NCBI GenBank assembly: GCA_020442465.1
Contig: JAGRJY010000160.1
Span: forward strand, 1-64,000
DNA length: 64,000 bases
Reading direction: 5' to 3'
From: Lysobacterales bacterium
GTDB lineage: Bacteria; Pseudomonadota; Gammaproteobacteria; Xanthomonadales; Xanthomonadaceae
Part shown: piece by piece, positions 38,560 through 48,602 of the stretch
Layout of the letters: each line of letters begins with the position of its first letter
Numbering within the stretch: position 1 is the stretch's first letter
Notes under the pieces: generated by a model
Database searches by the model: none
The model's input: the letters and a program-made list of their open reading frames with translations, nothing else
What the model was told of the DNA's origin: nothing
Program-made: the position numbers and the translations under genes

Positions 38560-39597
38560 TCATCCGATCCGCGTGCGCTCGCCAGTGGCGCGGGAGACCA
38601 CCTGCCCGATCGGTCGAGCCGGAAGGCCCAGTGCTGCGCAGGATGCGGTCACGGCGCCAGCCTGGTCCGGGTGCACGATCAGGGTGAAGCCGATGCCGCA
38701 GTTGAATGTGCGCCACATCTCCTGCGCCTCGATGCCACCCTCGCGCTGCAGCCACTCGAACACCGGCGGCAGGGCGATGCAGCTGGCATCGAGGTCCAGT
38801 CCGAGTCCGTCGGGCACCACGCGAATGATGTTTTCCGACAGCCCGCCGCCGGTGATGTGGGCCATGCCCGGGATGCGGTGCTCGGCAAGCAGGCTGAGGA
38901 TCGGTTTGGCGTACAGCCGGGTCGGCGCCATCAGCGCATCGACCAGGGTCGTGCCGCCCACATCGAGATCGAGCGGCCGACCAGCGCGGTCGAGCACCTT
39001 GCGGATCAGCGAGTAGCCGTTCGAGTGCGGGCCCGACGATGGCAGCGCAAGCACCACGTCGCCGGCACCGATGGTCGAGCCGTCGATGATTTCGGACTTT
39101 TCGACACCGGCGACACAGAACCCGGCGAGATCGTATTCGCCTGGTCCGTACATGTCGGGCATTTCGGCGGTTTCACCGCCGATCAATGCGCAGCCCGATT
39201 CCTCGCAGCCGCGGGCGATGCCGCCAACCACTGCCGCGGCCGTATCGACGTCAAGCTTGCCGGTGGCGAAGTAGTCGAGGAAGAACAGCGGTTCGGCGCC
39301 CTGCACCAGTACGTCGTTCACGCACATGGCGACGAGATCGATGCCGATGGTGTCGTGACGGCCGAGCTGCTGGGCCAGTTTCAATTTGGTGCCAACCCCA
39401 TCGGTGCCCGAGACCAGCACTGGCTCACGGTACTTGCCGGACAGGTTGAACAGCGCTCCGAACCCGCCGAGTCCGCCCATGACTTCCGGTCGGAAACTGC
39501 GCTTGACCAGGGGTTTGATGCGTTCGACGAGCGCATTGCCCGCGTCGATGTCGACCCCCGCATCGCGGTAGGTGAGCGGGGAGGGGGAAGCGGTCAC
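38560..39597 (-). CDS. purM: phosphoribosylformylglycinamidine cyclo-ligase PurM
   Basis: 345 residues from GTG 39597, the canonical length; the longer reading frame upstream is spurious. It starts [21 protein letters not shown] and has the signature [11 protein letters not shown] and [10 protein letters not shown]. It converts FGAM to AIR. It is divergent from the DUF2066 gene, with about 190 bp between, in the common purM-purN order. Confidence 0.96.
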   Translation of the reverse strand: MTASPSPLTYRDAGVDIDAGNALVERIKPLVKRSFRPEVMGGLGGFGALFNLSGKYREPVLVSGTDGVGTKLKLAQQLGRHDTIGIDLVAMCVNDVLVQGAEPLFFLDYFATGKLDVDTAAAVVGGIARGCEESGCALIGGETAEMPDMYGPGEYDLAGFCVAGVEKSEIIDGSTIGAGDVVLALPSSGPHSNGYSLIRKVLDRAGRPLDLDVGGTTLVDALMAPTRLYAKPILSLLAEHRIPGMAHITGGGLSENIIRVVPDGLGLDLDASCIALPPVFEWLQREGGIEAQEMWRTFNCGIGFTLIVHPDQAGAVTASCAALGLPARPIGQVVSRATGERTRIG

Positions 39598-39790
39598 GAG
39601 GTGAGTTCCAGAACGGCGGGGTGGGCGAATTGTACCCGCTGCCTCGCGGGTGACGATGCGGCGGGCAGCATGATGCGCGCCGCGTTCAGGCAGGGAGTCG
39701 GAGCCGGGAAGTGCTGCGCGGCGCCCCCGCAGCATGGCGAATCCCGGTCTGCGTGAACCGAGCGAGCAACCGCGGGGCCAGATCGTTACC

Positions 39791-40870
39791 ATGGCGGCTG
39801 ACGAATCAAGGCGGTGGAACGGCGTGGCGATAGGTGCTCGAGTTCGGCGTGCGGGGGTGGGGTTCTGGGTGCTGGCACTGTTCTGCACTGCCCAGGCCAT
39901 GGCGCAAGATGGCAGCCTGTATGAAGGCGAGGCCGACGTGTCCGGACAGGGCGAGGCCGCGCGCGCAGCAGCCCTGCCTGAGGCGCTGGGCAACGCCTTG
40001 GTGCGTCTCACCGGCGACACGTCCATCGAGGTCGACCCGGTCGTGCTGGCGGCCAAACCTTCGGCAGCCGAGTGGATGGAGCAATACCGCTATCGCCAGG
40101 ATGCGGGCGGTCAGTCGGTGCTCATCGCGCGCTTCGAGCAGGAAGCGCTGAATTCGCTGGTCGCGCGCGCCGGGAGGCATGTCTGGCCGAGTCCCCGGCC
40201 GACGCCCGTGGTGTGGCTGGCCATCGACGATGGCCGCGGCCCGCGCATGCTCTCGAGCGCGCAGTCGTCCGCCGTGGCACCGCTCACGCGCAGGCTGCAA
40301 CGTCGGGGCCTGGCGGCGAGCTACCCCCTGCTCGACCTGGAGGAGCAGCAGCGCATCGTGGTCTCGGCGTTCTGGGCTGGCGACAGCGCCGCGGCGCGCC
40401 GCGGCACGCCGCGCTACCAGTCGCGTGTTTCGCTGGTCGGCAAGCTGTTCCGCGCCGGCAGCGGTTGGGGTTCCGAATGGCGCGTCTACGATGGCGAGCG
40501 GCTGCTGGCGCAGGCCGAGCCCAGCGCGCTGGACGCTGCCTCGATTTTGCGGCAGGCCGCGGATTTTCTCGCCGACACGCTGGGAGCCCGGGCGGCGCAG
40601 TATGTGTCCGATGGCAAGGGTGGCAGCTACGACGTGGAGATTGCCGACCTGCGTTCTGCCGAAGACCTGGCCCGGGTGATGCAGGGGCTGCGCCGGATGT
40701 CGGTGGTTCGTGGCCTGCGGCCGGTGCTCGCGGACAGCGATCATGTACGCCTGCAGCTCGATCTGACGGTCGGCGTCGAGAGTTTCTCGCGCATGGTGGA
40801 AGGGGCCGGGTGGCTGGATCGCACGGATGACGCTGCAGGCGCCACGCGATTCGTGCTGCTGCACCGATGA
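39791..40870 (+). CDS. DUF2066-family periplasmic protein
   Basis: About 359 residues from ATG 39791. A signal peptide ([17 protein letters not shown]) leads to the DUF2066 pattern ([32 protein letters not shown]). The family is of unknown function and in many gammaproteobacteria precedes the perM-hda pair, as here. Length and position fit; no catalytic motif seen. Confidence 0.8.
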   Translation: MAADESRRWNGVAIGARVRRAGVGFWVLALFCTAQAMAQDGSLYEGEADVSGQGEAARAAALPEALGNALVRLTGDTSIEVDPVVLAAKPSAAEWMEQYRYRQDAGGQSVLIARFEQEALNSLVARAGRHVWPSPRPTPVVWLAIDDGRGPRMLSSAQSSAVAPLTRRLQRRGLAASYPLLDLEEQQRIVVSAFWAGDSAAARRGTPRYQSRVSLVGKLFRAGSGWGSEWRVYDGERLLAQAEPSALDAASILRQAADFLADTLGARAAQYVSDGKGGSYDVEIADLRSAEDLARVMQGLRRMSVVRGLRPVLADSDHVRLQLDLTVGVESFSRMVEGAGWLDRTDDAAGATRFVLLHR

Positions 40871-41070
40871 GGGTCGCGGGGCCCGCAGGCGACGAATGTG
40901 GTCTCCGTGGTGGGTCGATGCTCGACTCGTCACGGACGTCTTCGGAAATCGTCCGGATCATGACTCGATAGGTCTCGGGCCCGGCAGGAGCAGCAGTCGG
41001 TAGACGGGCTTCGGCAAGACAAGAAACCGATGCGGCGCCACTCGGCCGCCGGGAAGGAGAACAGGCGCGC

Positions 41071-42399
41071 ATGGCGATGAGCGACACGCACAAATGGCAG
41101 ATGTTGGCGCTGGCAGTGCTGCTCGGCGCACTGTGCTACCTGCTGGCTCCGGTGCTTACGCCCTTCGCGATCGCGGCGCTGCTGGCCTATCTCGGCGATC
41201 CGCTGGTCGACAGGCTGGAGCGCTATTTCTCCCGTTCCTTTTCAGTGACGCTGGTATTCATGCTGTTCGCCGTGGGGGCGCTGATCGCGGTCGTGCTGCT
41301 GGTGCCGCTGATCGAGCGTCAGGTCAGCAAGCTTATCGAGCAGTTTCCGCGCTATGTCGCCTACGTGCAGGACGCAGTATTGCCTTGGGTGGAGCGTACC
41401 TTCGATACCCGGATCGATCGCATCGACCCGGGCAGCCTGATCGCGGTGGTGAAGTCGCACTGGCAGCAGGCGGGTGGCATCGCCAGTACGGTGCTGGGGG
41501 GACTGTCGAAGTCGGGGCTCGCCGTGCTGGCATGGGTGGCGAATGTGCTGCTGCTGCCGGTGCTGGTGTTCTACTTGCTGCGCGACTGGGACATCCTGGT
41601 GGGGCGGGTTCGAGAGTTGCTCCCGCGGGCCATCGAGCCCGTCGTCAGCCGATTGGCGGGGGAGGCCGATGACGTGCTCGGCGGTTTCCTCCGTGGACAG
41701 CTCAGCGTCATGGTTGCGCTCGGCACGATCTATGCGGTCGGGCTGTGGATCGTCGGGCTCGACGTCGGACTGCTGATCGGCATGCTCGCCGGACTGGTGA
41801 GCTTCATCCCGTATCTGGGCGCCATCGTCGGTGTAGGCGCGGGTGTGATCGCAGCCCTGGTGCAGTTCGGCGACATCGGATCGGTGGTGATGGTGCTGCT
41901 GGTGTTCGGGGTCGGTCAGACCATCGAGAGCTTTTTGCTCACTCCGTGGCTGGTCGGCGACCGGATCGGGCTGCATCCGGTGGCGGTGATTTTCGCGATC
42001 ATGGCCGGTGGTCAGCTGTTCGGATTCTTTGGCGTGCTCCTTGCGTTGCCGGTCGCGGCAGTGGTCATGGTGCTCCTGCGTTTTGCGCACGAGCGCTACA
42101 CCCAGAGTGGTCTGTACGCGGGGGGTGGCACGAGCGAGGGCATTGCACTGGCGTCCGCGGCTGCGGACATATCCACAGCCGATGACTCGCCCGTGCCAGC
42201 GACGTCGACGCGCGCTGCTTCGGCGCGGAAAGAAACCCGTCCGGTGCAGGCGGCAGCACCTGCCTCGACCAGCGATGCGACCCAGGCGAAGTCGGATGGT
42301 TCGACAGGCGGCGAAGCAGGCGTCGGGCCGGAAGGCGTGGGGCCGGAGGGCGGGCGTCCGCGTCGCCGCCGTCGCCGCAAGCCGAAGCAGGGCGGTTGA
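41071..42399 (+). CDS. perM: PerM/AI-2E family transporter
   Basis: 442 residues with about eight transmembrane helices (LALAVLLGALCYLLAPVLTPFAIAALLAYLGD at the start, later VALGTIYAVGLWIVGLDVGLLIG and VMVLLVFGVGQTIESFLLTP). The C-terminal 80 residues are low complexity and basic (RRRRRKPKQGG), unlike the compact E. coli protein. The family includes putative AI-2 exporters and the sodium/proton antiporter-like members. It stands directly before hda. Confidence 0.88.
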   Translation: MAMSDTHKWQMLALAVLLGALCYLLAPVLTPFAIAALLAYLGDPLVDRLERYFSRSFSVTLVFMLFAVGALIAVVLLVPLIERQVSKLIEQFPRYVAYVQDAVLPWVERTFDTRIDRIDPGSLIAVVKSHWQQAGGIASTVLGGLSKSGLAVLAWVANVLLLPVLVFYLLRDWDILVGRVRELLPRAIEPVVSRLAGEADDVLGGFLRGQLSVMVALGTIYAVGLWIVGLDVGLLIGMLAGLVSFIPYLGAIVGVGAGVIAALVQFGDIGSVVMVLLVFGVGQTIESFLLTPWLVGDRIGLHPVAVIFAIMAGGQLFGFFGVLLALPVAAVVMVLLRFAHERYTQSGLYAGGGTSEGIALASAAADISTADDSPVPATSTRAASARKETRPVQAAAPASTSDATQAKSDGSTGGEAGVGPEGVGPEGGRPRRRRRRKPKQGG

Positions 42400-42411
42400 T
42401 CCAGGCCTTCC

Positions 42412-43101
42412 ATGCATACGCCTCAGCTTCCGCTTTCGCTGCGCTTTCCGCGCGGCGCGGGCTTCGATACGTTTCTCGACCCGGACGGTTCGGTGGTCGA
42501 CGCACTTGCTGTCTGGACGTCGGGCGGCCCGGGCAGCTGCTTCCTGAGCGGCCCCGCGGGTACGGGCAAGACGCACCTGTCCCTGGCGCTGTGTGGAGCG
42601 CGCGCGGAGGCGGGTGAGGAGGTGGCCTACCTGCCTTTGCGCGACGGCGCCGCCGCGCTGGTTGCGGCGCAGGCACCGGTGAAGCTGTTGGTGGTCGACG
42701 ACGTGGATGCGAGTCTCGATGACGACGCGCTGCAACGGGACCTGTTCGCGCTGCACAACAGGCAGCTGGATGCGTCCGGCTCGATCTTCTACACCAGTCG
42801 CTCCATCACCGCAGACTGGGTGGCCGGATTGCCCGATCTGCGCTCGCGCATCGAGCAGTCGCTGCGCTTGCGCACCCCACAGCTCGCGGATGCCGACCGT
42901 CGTCGATGGCTTGAACGGGCCGCCGTGCGTCGCGGCTTCGAGCTCGATTCCGCTGCCATCGAGTTCCTGCTGCGTCGCACCGAGCGCGACCTCGGCAGTC
43001 TCGAACGTCTGCTCGAGGATATCGACCGCGCCAGCCTGGCTTCACAGCGTCGGGTGACCGTGCCGTTTCTGAGCGCATGGATGGCGAGCCGCAAGGCCTA
43101 G
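42412..43101 (+). CDS. hda: DnaA regulatory inactivator Hda
   Basis: 229 residues. The AAA+ core has Walker A GPAGTGKTH and Walker B LLVVDDVDA, with the N-terminal clamp-binding segment (QLPLSLRFP). It promotes hydrolysis of DnaA-ATP after replication with the beta clamp. It starts 12 bases after perM. Confidence 0.95.
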   Translation: MHTPQLPLSLRFPRGAGFDTFLDPDGSVVDALAVWTSGGPGSCFLSGPAGTGKTHLSLALCGARAEAGEEVAYLPLRDGAAALVAAQAPVKLLVVDDVDASLDDDALQRDLFALHNRQLDASGSIFYTSRSITADWVAGLPDLRSRIEQSLRLRTPQLADADRRRWLERAAVRRGFELDSAAIEFLLRRTERDLGSLERLLEDIDRASLASQRRVTVPFLSAWMASRKA

Positions 43102-43252
43102 CCAGGTCTTCGCCGGCGTCGCCGCCAGAGCATCGCAACCCGCGGTTGCGCAAGGCAATTTCCACCGTCGTCGGACGCCGGGGTTTTCCTGTCATGGCTT
43201 CGGGCGTAGTCTGCCGGTTTCGGGCCGTAGTGCCGTCCTGGGGAGAGGGGAA

Positions 43253-44617
43253 ATGAGTCGCGAAGAAGTGCCAACCCTTGAGGAGTTCGTCGACGGGGTA
43301 GACAAACGCAATCCGGGTCAGCCGGAATTCATCCAGGCGGTGAAGGAAGTCGCCGCTTCGGTGCTGGATTACATCAAGGATCACCCGAAGTACCACGAGC
43401 ACCAGATTCTCGAGCGCATGGCCGAGCCCGATCGCGTGGTGTCGTTCCGGGTGTGCTGGCAGGACGACGCCGGCAACGTCCGGGTCAATCGCGGCTACCG
43501 TATCCAGAACAACAACGCGATCGGTCCGTACAAGGGCGGCATTCGCTTCCACCCCTCGGTCAACCAGGGCATCCTCAAGTTCCTTGCCTTCGAGCAGACC
43601 TTCAAGAACGCCCTGACCGGCCTGCCGATGGGTGGCGGCAAGGGCGGCTCGAACTTCAATCCGAAGGGCAAGTCCGACGCCGAAATCATGCGCTTCTGCC
43701 AGGCCTTCATGACCGAGCTGTACCGGCATGTCGGCGAAGACACCGACGTCCCGGCGGGTGACATCGGCGTGGGCGGGCGCGAAATCGGCTACATGTTCGG
43801 CCAGTACAAGCGCATCACCAACCGTTATGTCGGCGTGCTGACCGGCAAGGGCATGGAATACGGCGGCAGCCCGATTCGCACCGAGGCCACGGGCTACGGG
43901 GCGGTCTACTTCCTGCAGGACATGCTCAAGCACGTCGGTCAGTCGCCCGAGGGGCATACGGCCATTGTTTCGGGCTCGGGCAACGTTGCCCAGCATGCGG
44001 TGGAGAAACTGCTGCAGCTCGGCGCCAAGCCGGTGACTCTGAGCGACTCGGACGGCTTCATCTACGACAAGAACGGCATCACCCAGGAGAAGCTCGAGTT
44101 CGTGAAGGAGCTCAAGAACAAGCGCCGCGGGCGCATCGAGGAGTACGCCACCAAGTTCGGTGCCGAGTTCCACGGCGGCGGTGCGCGCCCGTGGTCGGTG
44201 CCCGGTACGTTGGCGGTTCCGTGCGCCACGCAGAACGAAATCAACGCTGACGATGCGAAGACCATGCTGGACAACGGCGTCATCGCCGTGTCGGAAGGTG
44301 CCAACATGCCGACCGAGCTGGAGGCGGTGCACCTGTTCCAGGCGGCGCGCATCATGTTTGCGCCCGGCAAGGCCGCGAATGCCGGTGGCGTGGGCGTCTC
44401 CGGCCTGGAAATGAGCCAGAACTCCGCGCGCATCACCTGGAAGGAAGACGAACTGCAGAAGTTGCTGCGCGACATCATGCAGAACATCCACGACCGTTGC
44501 GTGAAGTACGGCGGTGTGGCGGGTGGTAACGACAAGTACGTCGACTACGTCAAGGGCGCCAACGTCGCCGGCTTCGTCAAAGTGGCCGACGCGATGATCG
44601 CGCAGGGCGTGGTGTAG
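43253..44617 (+). CDS. gdhA: NADP-specific glutamate dehydrogenase
   Basis: 454 residues, the length of hexameric NADP-dependent GdhA. The catalytic lysine block LPMGGGKGGSNFNPKGKSD and the nucleotide-binding GSGNVAQHAVEKLLQLGAKPVTL are conserved. It assimilates ammonium into glutamate, which also feeds the nearby MurL/MurD2 route. A purine-rich Shine-Dalgarno (GGGAGAGGGGAA) is right before the ATG. The hairpin at 44662-44688 is a likely terminator. Confidence 0.95.
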   Translation: MSREEVPTLEEFVDGVDKRNPGQPEFIQAVKEVAASVLDYIKDHPKYHEHQILERMAEPDRVVSFRVCWQDDAGNVRVNRGYRIQNNNAIGPYKGGIRFHPSVNQGILKFLAFEQTFKNALTGLPMGGGKGGSNFNPKGKSDAEIMRFCQAFMTELYRHVGEDTDVPAGDIGVGGREIGYMFGQYKRITNRYVGVLTGKGMEYGGSPIRTEATGYGAVYFLQDMLKHVGQSPEGHTAIVSGSGNVAQHAVEKLLQLGAKPVTLSDSDGFIYDKNGITQEKLEFVKELKNKRRGRIEEYATKFGAEFHGGGARPWSVPGTLAVPCATQNEINADDAKTMLDNGVIAVSEGANMPTELEAVHLFQAARIMFAPGKAANAGGVGVSGLEMSQNSARITWKEDELQKLLRDIMQNIHDRCVKYGGVAGGNDKYVDYVKGANVAGFVKVADAMIAQGVV

Positions 44618-44661
44618 CGGGTCGTCAGAGGGACAGCTGCGACGATCCGGTCGCGTCCATT

Positions 44662-44688
44662 GCCGGGCATGGACCAACCATGCCCGGC
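44662..44688 (+). terminator. terminator-like hairpin after gdhA
   Basis: Perfect 11-bp stem gccgggcatgg/ccatgcccggc with a 5-base loop (accaa), 45 bp after the gdhA stop. Only a short T stretch follows (ttatg), so the termination strength is uncertain. The rest of the 295-bp gap (44618-44912) contains nothing else I recognise. Confidence 0.6.
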
Positions 44689-44912
44689 TTATGCCGACCC
44701 TGCCGAACGGCGCAACCGATGTCCGGGGGTGCTGGTGCCGGCGGGCTCACTTGGGCCTCGGCGCCCGGATTCGGCGGGTATCCCGGTTCATCGAGCGCGG
44801 ATCATGGCGTCGGGGCACAGGTACCCTCGTCTCCATCTCGCCGTGCCCTTCAAGTGAGTCGGCTGCGAAAGCGACCCGCCGGGCATCCCGGGGCCGGCAG
44901 CAACGAAAACAC

Positions 44913-47900
44913 TCAGGCCGGCGCGTCGACGCGCACTTCGATATCCACCCAGTCGCTGGCATCCGCGGCAGGCTCGACAAGGATGCCGAGCCCCCTGCCG
45001 GCGTGCTTGGCCCGATAGAGCGCAGCGTCGGCCAGAGAGATGGCGCGGTCGAGGGTCGCAGCGGCCTCGGAGTGCAGGGAAAGCGGATAGGTCACTGCAC
45101 CGATGGACGCAGTGACCCGAAGAGAATGGTCGCCCGTCTGGATGGGGCTGCTGCACAGCGTCGTGAGCAGACGCAGCACCACCGTCGCGGCCTCGTCGGC
45201 GCGTACGTCCCGACAAAGCAGCAGGAACTCCTCTCCACCCCAGCGCAACACGAAGTCGCCGCTGCGCGCGACACTTTGCAGTCGTCGCGCGACCTCGACC
45301 AGAACCTGGTCGCCGCCATCGTGTCCGTGGGTGTCGTTGATGGCCTTGAAGTGATCGATATCCATCACCGCCACGAGCAGGCCAGGCCCCGCCGGCGCGC
45401 GTCGCGCCCGCTCGGCTTCGGCCGGCGCGGCCAGGGCGAAGAAGCGGCGGTTGCGCAGCCCGGTGAGCGGGTCGGTGAACGATGCTTCCTCCAGGCGCGC
45501 ATTGGCGGCGGCAAGTTCGCGGGTGCGCTCATCGACCTGGTCCTCGAGGGTCCGTGCCCTTTGGCGCGCGGCCGCAAGACGCCATCGCCCCAGGCTCAGG
45601 CCTACCGCGACCAGCAGGAGTGCGCCACCGAGCAGCGACCAGGGCGACTGCCACCACGGGCGATCGACGCGAAACGGAATCCGGATGGGTCGGGCCTCGA
45701 CGCCATCGGCATCACGTGCTTCGAGGAGCAGTTCGAAGTCACCGGGGGGCAGGCGCTCGAAGCGTGCCTCCGATTCCGGAGTCCACGGGCCCGGCAGATC
45801 GTGCAGGCCGAGCACGCGTGTGCGATAGCGCACCTGGGACTCGCGCTCGAACGCAATCAACGCGATGCGCAGGTGGATGCTGGCCTGGTCGGGCGGCAGC
45901 ACCGATCCAGCCAGCAGGGGCTGGGCCGGCGCACCAAACTCTGCCGAGAGCAGGTGAAGCGGGGCGGGGCCGGCCGGGCGGCGCGCGGTGTCCGGTGACA
46001 GCGCGGCCAAGCCGCCTGCGCCAGCGGCAAACAGGCGCCCCCAGGCGTCCACCGTGCTCGATGTCATCTCCGGACTGGCGAGCCCCGACTGTGCGCCGAA
46101 CCAGACGCCGCTCTGATCGGGAGGGCCATGCCTGTCGAGCTGCAGAACGCCGCGTGTGCCGAATACGAACAGGCTCTCGCCCGCACGCTGTACGTGACTC
46201 AAGGTGCCCAGTCGATTCGCTGCCGACCAGATTGTGCACACGCCGTCAGGGTCAATCTGGAACAGACCGTCCCGGGTTGAAACCCAGTACAGGTGTCCGG
46301 AGTCGACGCGCTCCACCGTGAGACCGAACGTGGATTGGCCTTGCAGGCATGTCGCGTCGACACGCGACCACTGCTCGCCGTCGAGCCGAACGATGCCTCG
46401 TCCGCCAACCACCCACAGTAGGTCGGCTTGCGTGGCATCGGACGCCGGTTCGACGGTGATTGCCTTGATCGGACCGTCAACCATGTCGTCTGGCAGGCTG
46501 CGCACCCGGTGCAGTCCCTCGTCAGCACGCCAGCGGGCCAGGCCGTGGCCGCTACCGACGTACAGCTCGTACGCATCCATCGACAGGCGCCGCAGTGCCA
46601 GTCGATCGGCCGAAACGGCCGGAAGTGCCGAGTTGTCGACGGTGAAGTCTTCGAGCAACGTTGACCCGCGCCACCGTTGCAGGCCCTGGCCGTGCGCCAC
46701 CCAGCGCGTGCCGTCCGGCACGTCGATCATGTCGTAGACGAGTTCGCCACCGTGGCTCGACGGAAGCATCGGGTGGAACTGTCCGTTGTGCCAGATCACC
46801 GGGCCACGTGCAGTGCCCACCCACAATGAGTCGGGGTCGAGCCCTCGACCGACGCCGAGCACGAGCCGGTCGGGCAGGCCGCTGCGTTCGTCGAACAGCG
46901 CCCAGCGATCCCGTTCCATCCGCGCAATCCCCGCGGTCATCGTGCCGATCCAGAGGAGGTTGCGGTACTTCTCCAGCAGCAGTGCATGAGCGGCGTTGGA
47001 GGGCAGTCCATGCTCGCCGTCGATCAGTTGCCAGCTTCCGTCTGCGTCGATGCGCGCGAGCCCGCCGGGGCGCAGCGAGGCGAACAGAACGGTTCGCCCA
47101 TCTCCGGCCGGACCAGGCTGCAGGGCAAACACCATGGCCACGGGAAAGCCATTGCCCGCGCCGTACACGACGAGTTGATCGTCGTGCATCCGCGCCAAGC
47201 CGCGGCCGGTGCCGATCCACAAGTCACCGGCAAAGCGAACCATCGACAGGCCGACATTGTTCGGCAATCCATGATCACGCGTGATCGGTGCAGCAGATAC
47301 CGAGGGCGTTGCGTCCAGGTTGCGCAAACGCCAGACGCCTTCGCCATTGGTGCCCAACCAGAGCATGGCCTCGCCGTTCTCCGATTCGACGAGCAGGCTT
47401 CGCACGCCGACGCCGCGCAGCGCGTCCACTCGCGCACAGACATTCGCCTGGCATCGCTCCAATCCAGCACCGGTTCCCACCCACATCGACCGATCATCGG
47501 CGGGGTAGAACGCATTCACGGCTTCAGGATCCGACAGCGGCACGCGCTCGAACACGATGTCCCGGCCGCGTCCCACCCCTCGCCAGAGGCCTTCGGAGTC
47601 GGTGCCGACCCAGATCGAGCCATCGCCGGCCTGGGCGAGCGCGCCGACCGCGTACCTGCGGCCGTCGGTGGGGAGCTCCAGGGTTTGCCAGCTGCGTCCG
47701 TCGTAGCGCGCCAGCCCCTCGAATGTCCCGGCGTAGATCCAGCCTTCCTTGTCCTGCATCAGCGCGATCACGCTGTGCTGGGGCAGGCCGTCTTCAGTAC
47801 CGAATCGCTGGAAAGCGTTCCACTCGATTCGTCCGGAACTCTGAACTGAAGGGCCCGGCGAGGGTGGCTGCAAGGCAGAAACGGGCGGAGCAATCAGCCA

Positions 47901-47942
47901 TGAGGCAAACCACAATCCGATCAACCCGCAACGCAAGCGCAT
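44913..47942 (-). CDS. two-propeller/Y_Y_Y sensor diguanylate cyclase
   Basis: 1009 residues. A signal peptide (GLIGLWFASWLIAPPVSA) leads to a long periplasmic region of Reg_prop-type beta-propeller repeats (motifs such as EDGLPQHSVIALMQDKEGWIYAGTFEGLARYD, repeated with HGLPNN and RSGLPD variants), then a Y_Y_Y-like domain (ESQVRYRTRVLGLHDLPGPW), a transmembrane helix (LLGGALLLVAVGLSL), a coiled coil and a GGDEF domain. The catalytic motif is GGEEF near residue 900, preceded by the FTDPLTGLRNRRFF signature, so it is probably an active cyclase. The ligand is unknown; carbohydrate or oligosaccharide sensing is typical of the propeller family. Confidence 0.92.
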   Translation of the reverse strand: MRLRCGLIGLWFASWLIAPPVSALQPPSPGPSVQSSGRIEWNAFQRFGTEDGLPQHSVIALMQDKEGWIYAGTFEGLARYDGRSWQTLELPTDGRRYAVGALAQAGDGSIWVGTDSEGLWRGVGRGRDIVFERVPLSDPEAVNAFYPADDRSMWVGTGAGLERCQANVCARVDALRGVGVRSLLVESENGEAMLWLGTNGEGVWRLRNLDATPSVSAAPITRDHGLPNNVGLSMVRFAGDLWIGTGRGLARMHDDQLVVYGAGNGFPVAMVFALQPGPAGDGRTVLFASLRPGGLARIDADGSWQLIDGEHGLPSNAAHALLLEKYRNLLWIGTMTAGIARMERDRWALFDERSGLPDRLVLGVGRGLDPDSLWVGTARGPVIWHNGQFHPMLPSSHGGELVYDMIDVPDGTRWVAHGQGLQRWRGSTLLEDFTVDNSALPAVSADRLALRRLSMDAYELYVGSGHGLARWRADEGLHRVRSLPDDMVDGPIKAITVEPASDATQADLLWVVGGRGIVRLDGEQWSRVDATCLQGQSTFGLTVERVDSGHLYWVSTRDGLFQIDPDGVCTIWSAANRLGTLSHVQRAGESLFVFGTRGVLQLDRHGPPDQSGVWFGAQSGLASPEMTSSTVDAWGRLFAAGAGGLAALSPDTARRPAGPAPLHLLSAEFGAPAQPLLAGSVLPPDQASIHLRIALIAFERESQVRYRTRVLGLHDLPGPWTPESEARFERLPPGDFELLLEARDADGVEARPIRIPFRVDRPWWQSPWSLLGGALLLVAVGLSLGRWRLAAARQRARTLEDQVDERTRELAAANARLEEASFTDPLTGLRNRRFFALAAPAEAERARRAPAGPGLLVAVMDIDHFKAINDTHGHDGGDQVLVEVARRLQSVARSGDFVLRWGGEEFLLLCRDVRADEAATVVLRLLTTLCSSPIQTGDHSLRVTASIGAVTYPLSLHSEAAATLDRAISLADAALYRAKHAGRGLGILVEPAADASDWVDIEVRVDAPA

Positions 47943-48314
47943 TCGCCGATTGCCTGATGGAATTCCTTCGACAGTCTACCGCCTGATCGCTGGCGTCCGA
48001 ACCGGCACCATTCGGAGCCGGTCGGGCCATTCGACCATGCGGCAACCTCCAGGCGCGACGCGCCGCACGGCTTCATTGCGAAGCACCCGACTCAGGGTGA
48101 GTCGCCGAGCGCCAGGCGTGGCCGGGGCGCAGAATCGAATCGAAGAGGGGAATGGTGGCCAGGGAGGGAATCGCCAAGTCCGCAGGAGCAGGCTTCGCGA
48201 GCGCAGCGAGCCCGCAGGGCACACGCCAGGGATGGTGTGTGCAGCCCCCGACTCGGGGGTGAGTCGCCGAGCGCCAGACATCGCTGGGGCGCAGAATCGA
48301 ATCGGAAAGGGGAA
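47943..48314. other. gene-free gap of about 370 bp, mostly repeated sequence
   Basis: Between the sensor gene (start 47942) and tRNA-Phe. It holds two imperfect copies of an ~86-bp segment (48088-48173, 48249-48335) and their short hairpins (cgactc...gagtcg). I see no credible coding region; apparent ORFs here are tRNA read-through artefacts. Confidence 0.6.
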
Positions 48315-48335
48315 TGGTGGCCAGGGAGGGAATCG
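48088..48335. repeat. ~86-bp direct repeat including a tRNA-Phe 3' end copy
   Basis: Copy 1 spans about 48088-48173 and copy 2 about 48249-48335, offset 161-162 bp with one single-base indel. Shared blocks include gagtcgccgagcgcca, gcgcagaatcgaatcg and tggtggccagggagggaatcg. The last is the minus-strand 3' end (CCA, acceptor and part of the T stem) of tRNA-Phe; copy 1 has only this fragment (48153-48173) and then diverges. Confidence 0.85.
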
Positions 48336-48390
48336 AACCCCCGACACGGGGATTTTCAATCCCCTGCTCTACCAACTGAGCTACCTGGCC
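48315..48390 (-). tRNA. tRNA-Phe (anticodon GAA)
   Basis: 76 bases including an encoded 3' CCA. On the minus strand it reads GGCCAGG at the acceptor 5' end, D arm GCTCAGTTGGTAGAGC, anticodon stem GGGGA/TCCCC with loop TTGAAAA (GAA at positions 34-36), and T loop TTCGATT. Acceptor pairs GGCCAGG/CCTGGCC are perfect. Confidence 0.97.
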
Positions 48391-48602
48391 AAGACGCAAG
48401 CCGAGTGGCCGCGAGAAGGACGCGCATTAAAGCCGGGTTGCGGTGCGGCGTCAATACCGAGGCCTTGGCCGACGGCCGGAGGTCGTGTCCTCGGCGGGTC
48501 GTGCGACGATCAGCGACGCGGCTTCGTCTAGGCAGCAAGTCCGCCCTGCCGCGGGGCTTGGCCGGCGCGGGGTGGCCGCCGCATGATCCAAGGAGATCGA
48601 AC

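Noticed and set aside
42806..44677. 623-residue ORF opposite gdhA and hda
   Set aside because: Both plus-strand genes are conserved; this is a high-GC shadow.
48088..48104. Hairpin cgactc...gagtcg as a terminator
   Set aside because: Stem only 6 bp and no T-tract; noted as part of the repeat instead.
48073..48399. 108-residue minus-strand ORF across tRNA-Phe with AQLVEQ and IPSLAT repeats
   Set aside because: It is the translated tRNA and its duplicated flank; such ORFs are well-known artefacts.
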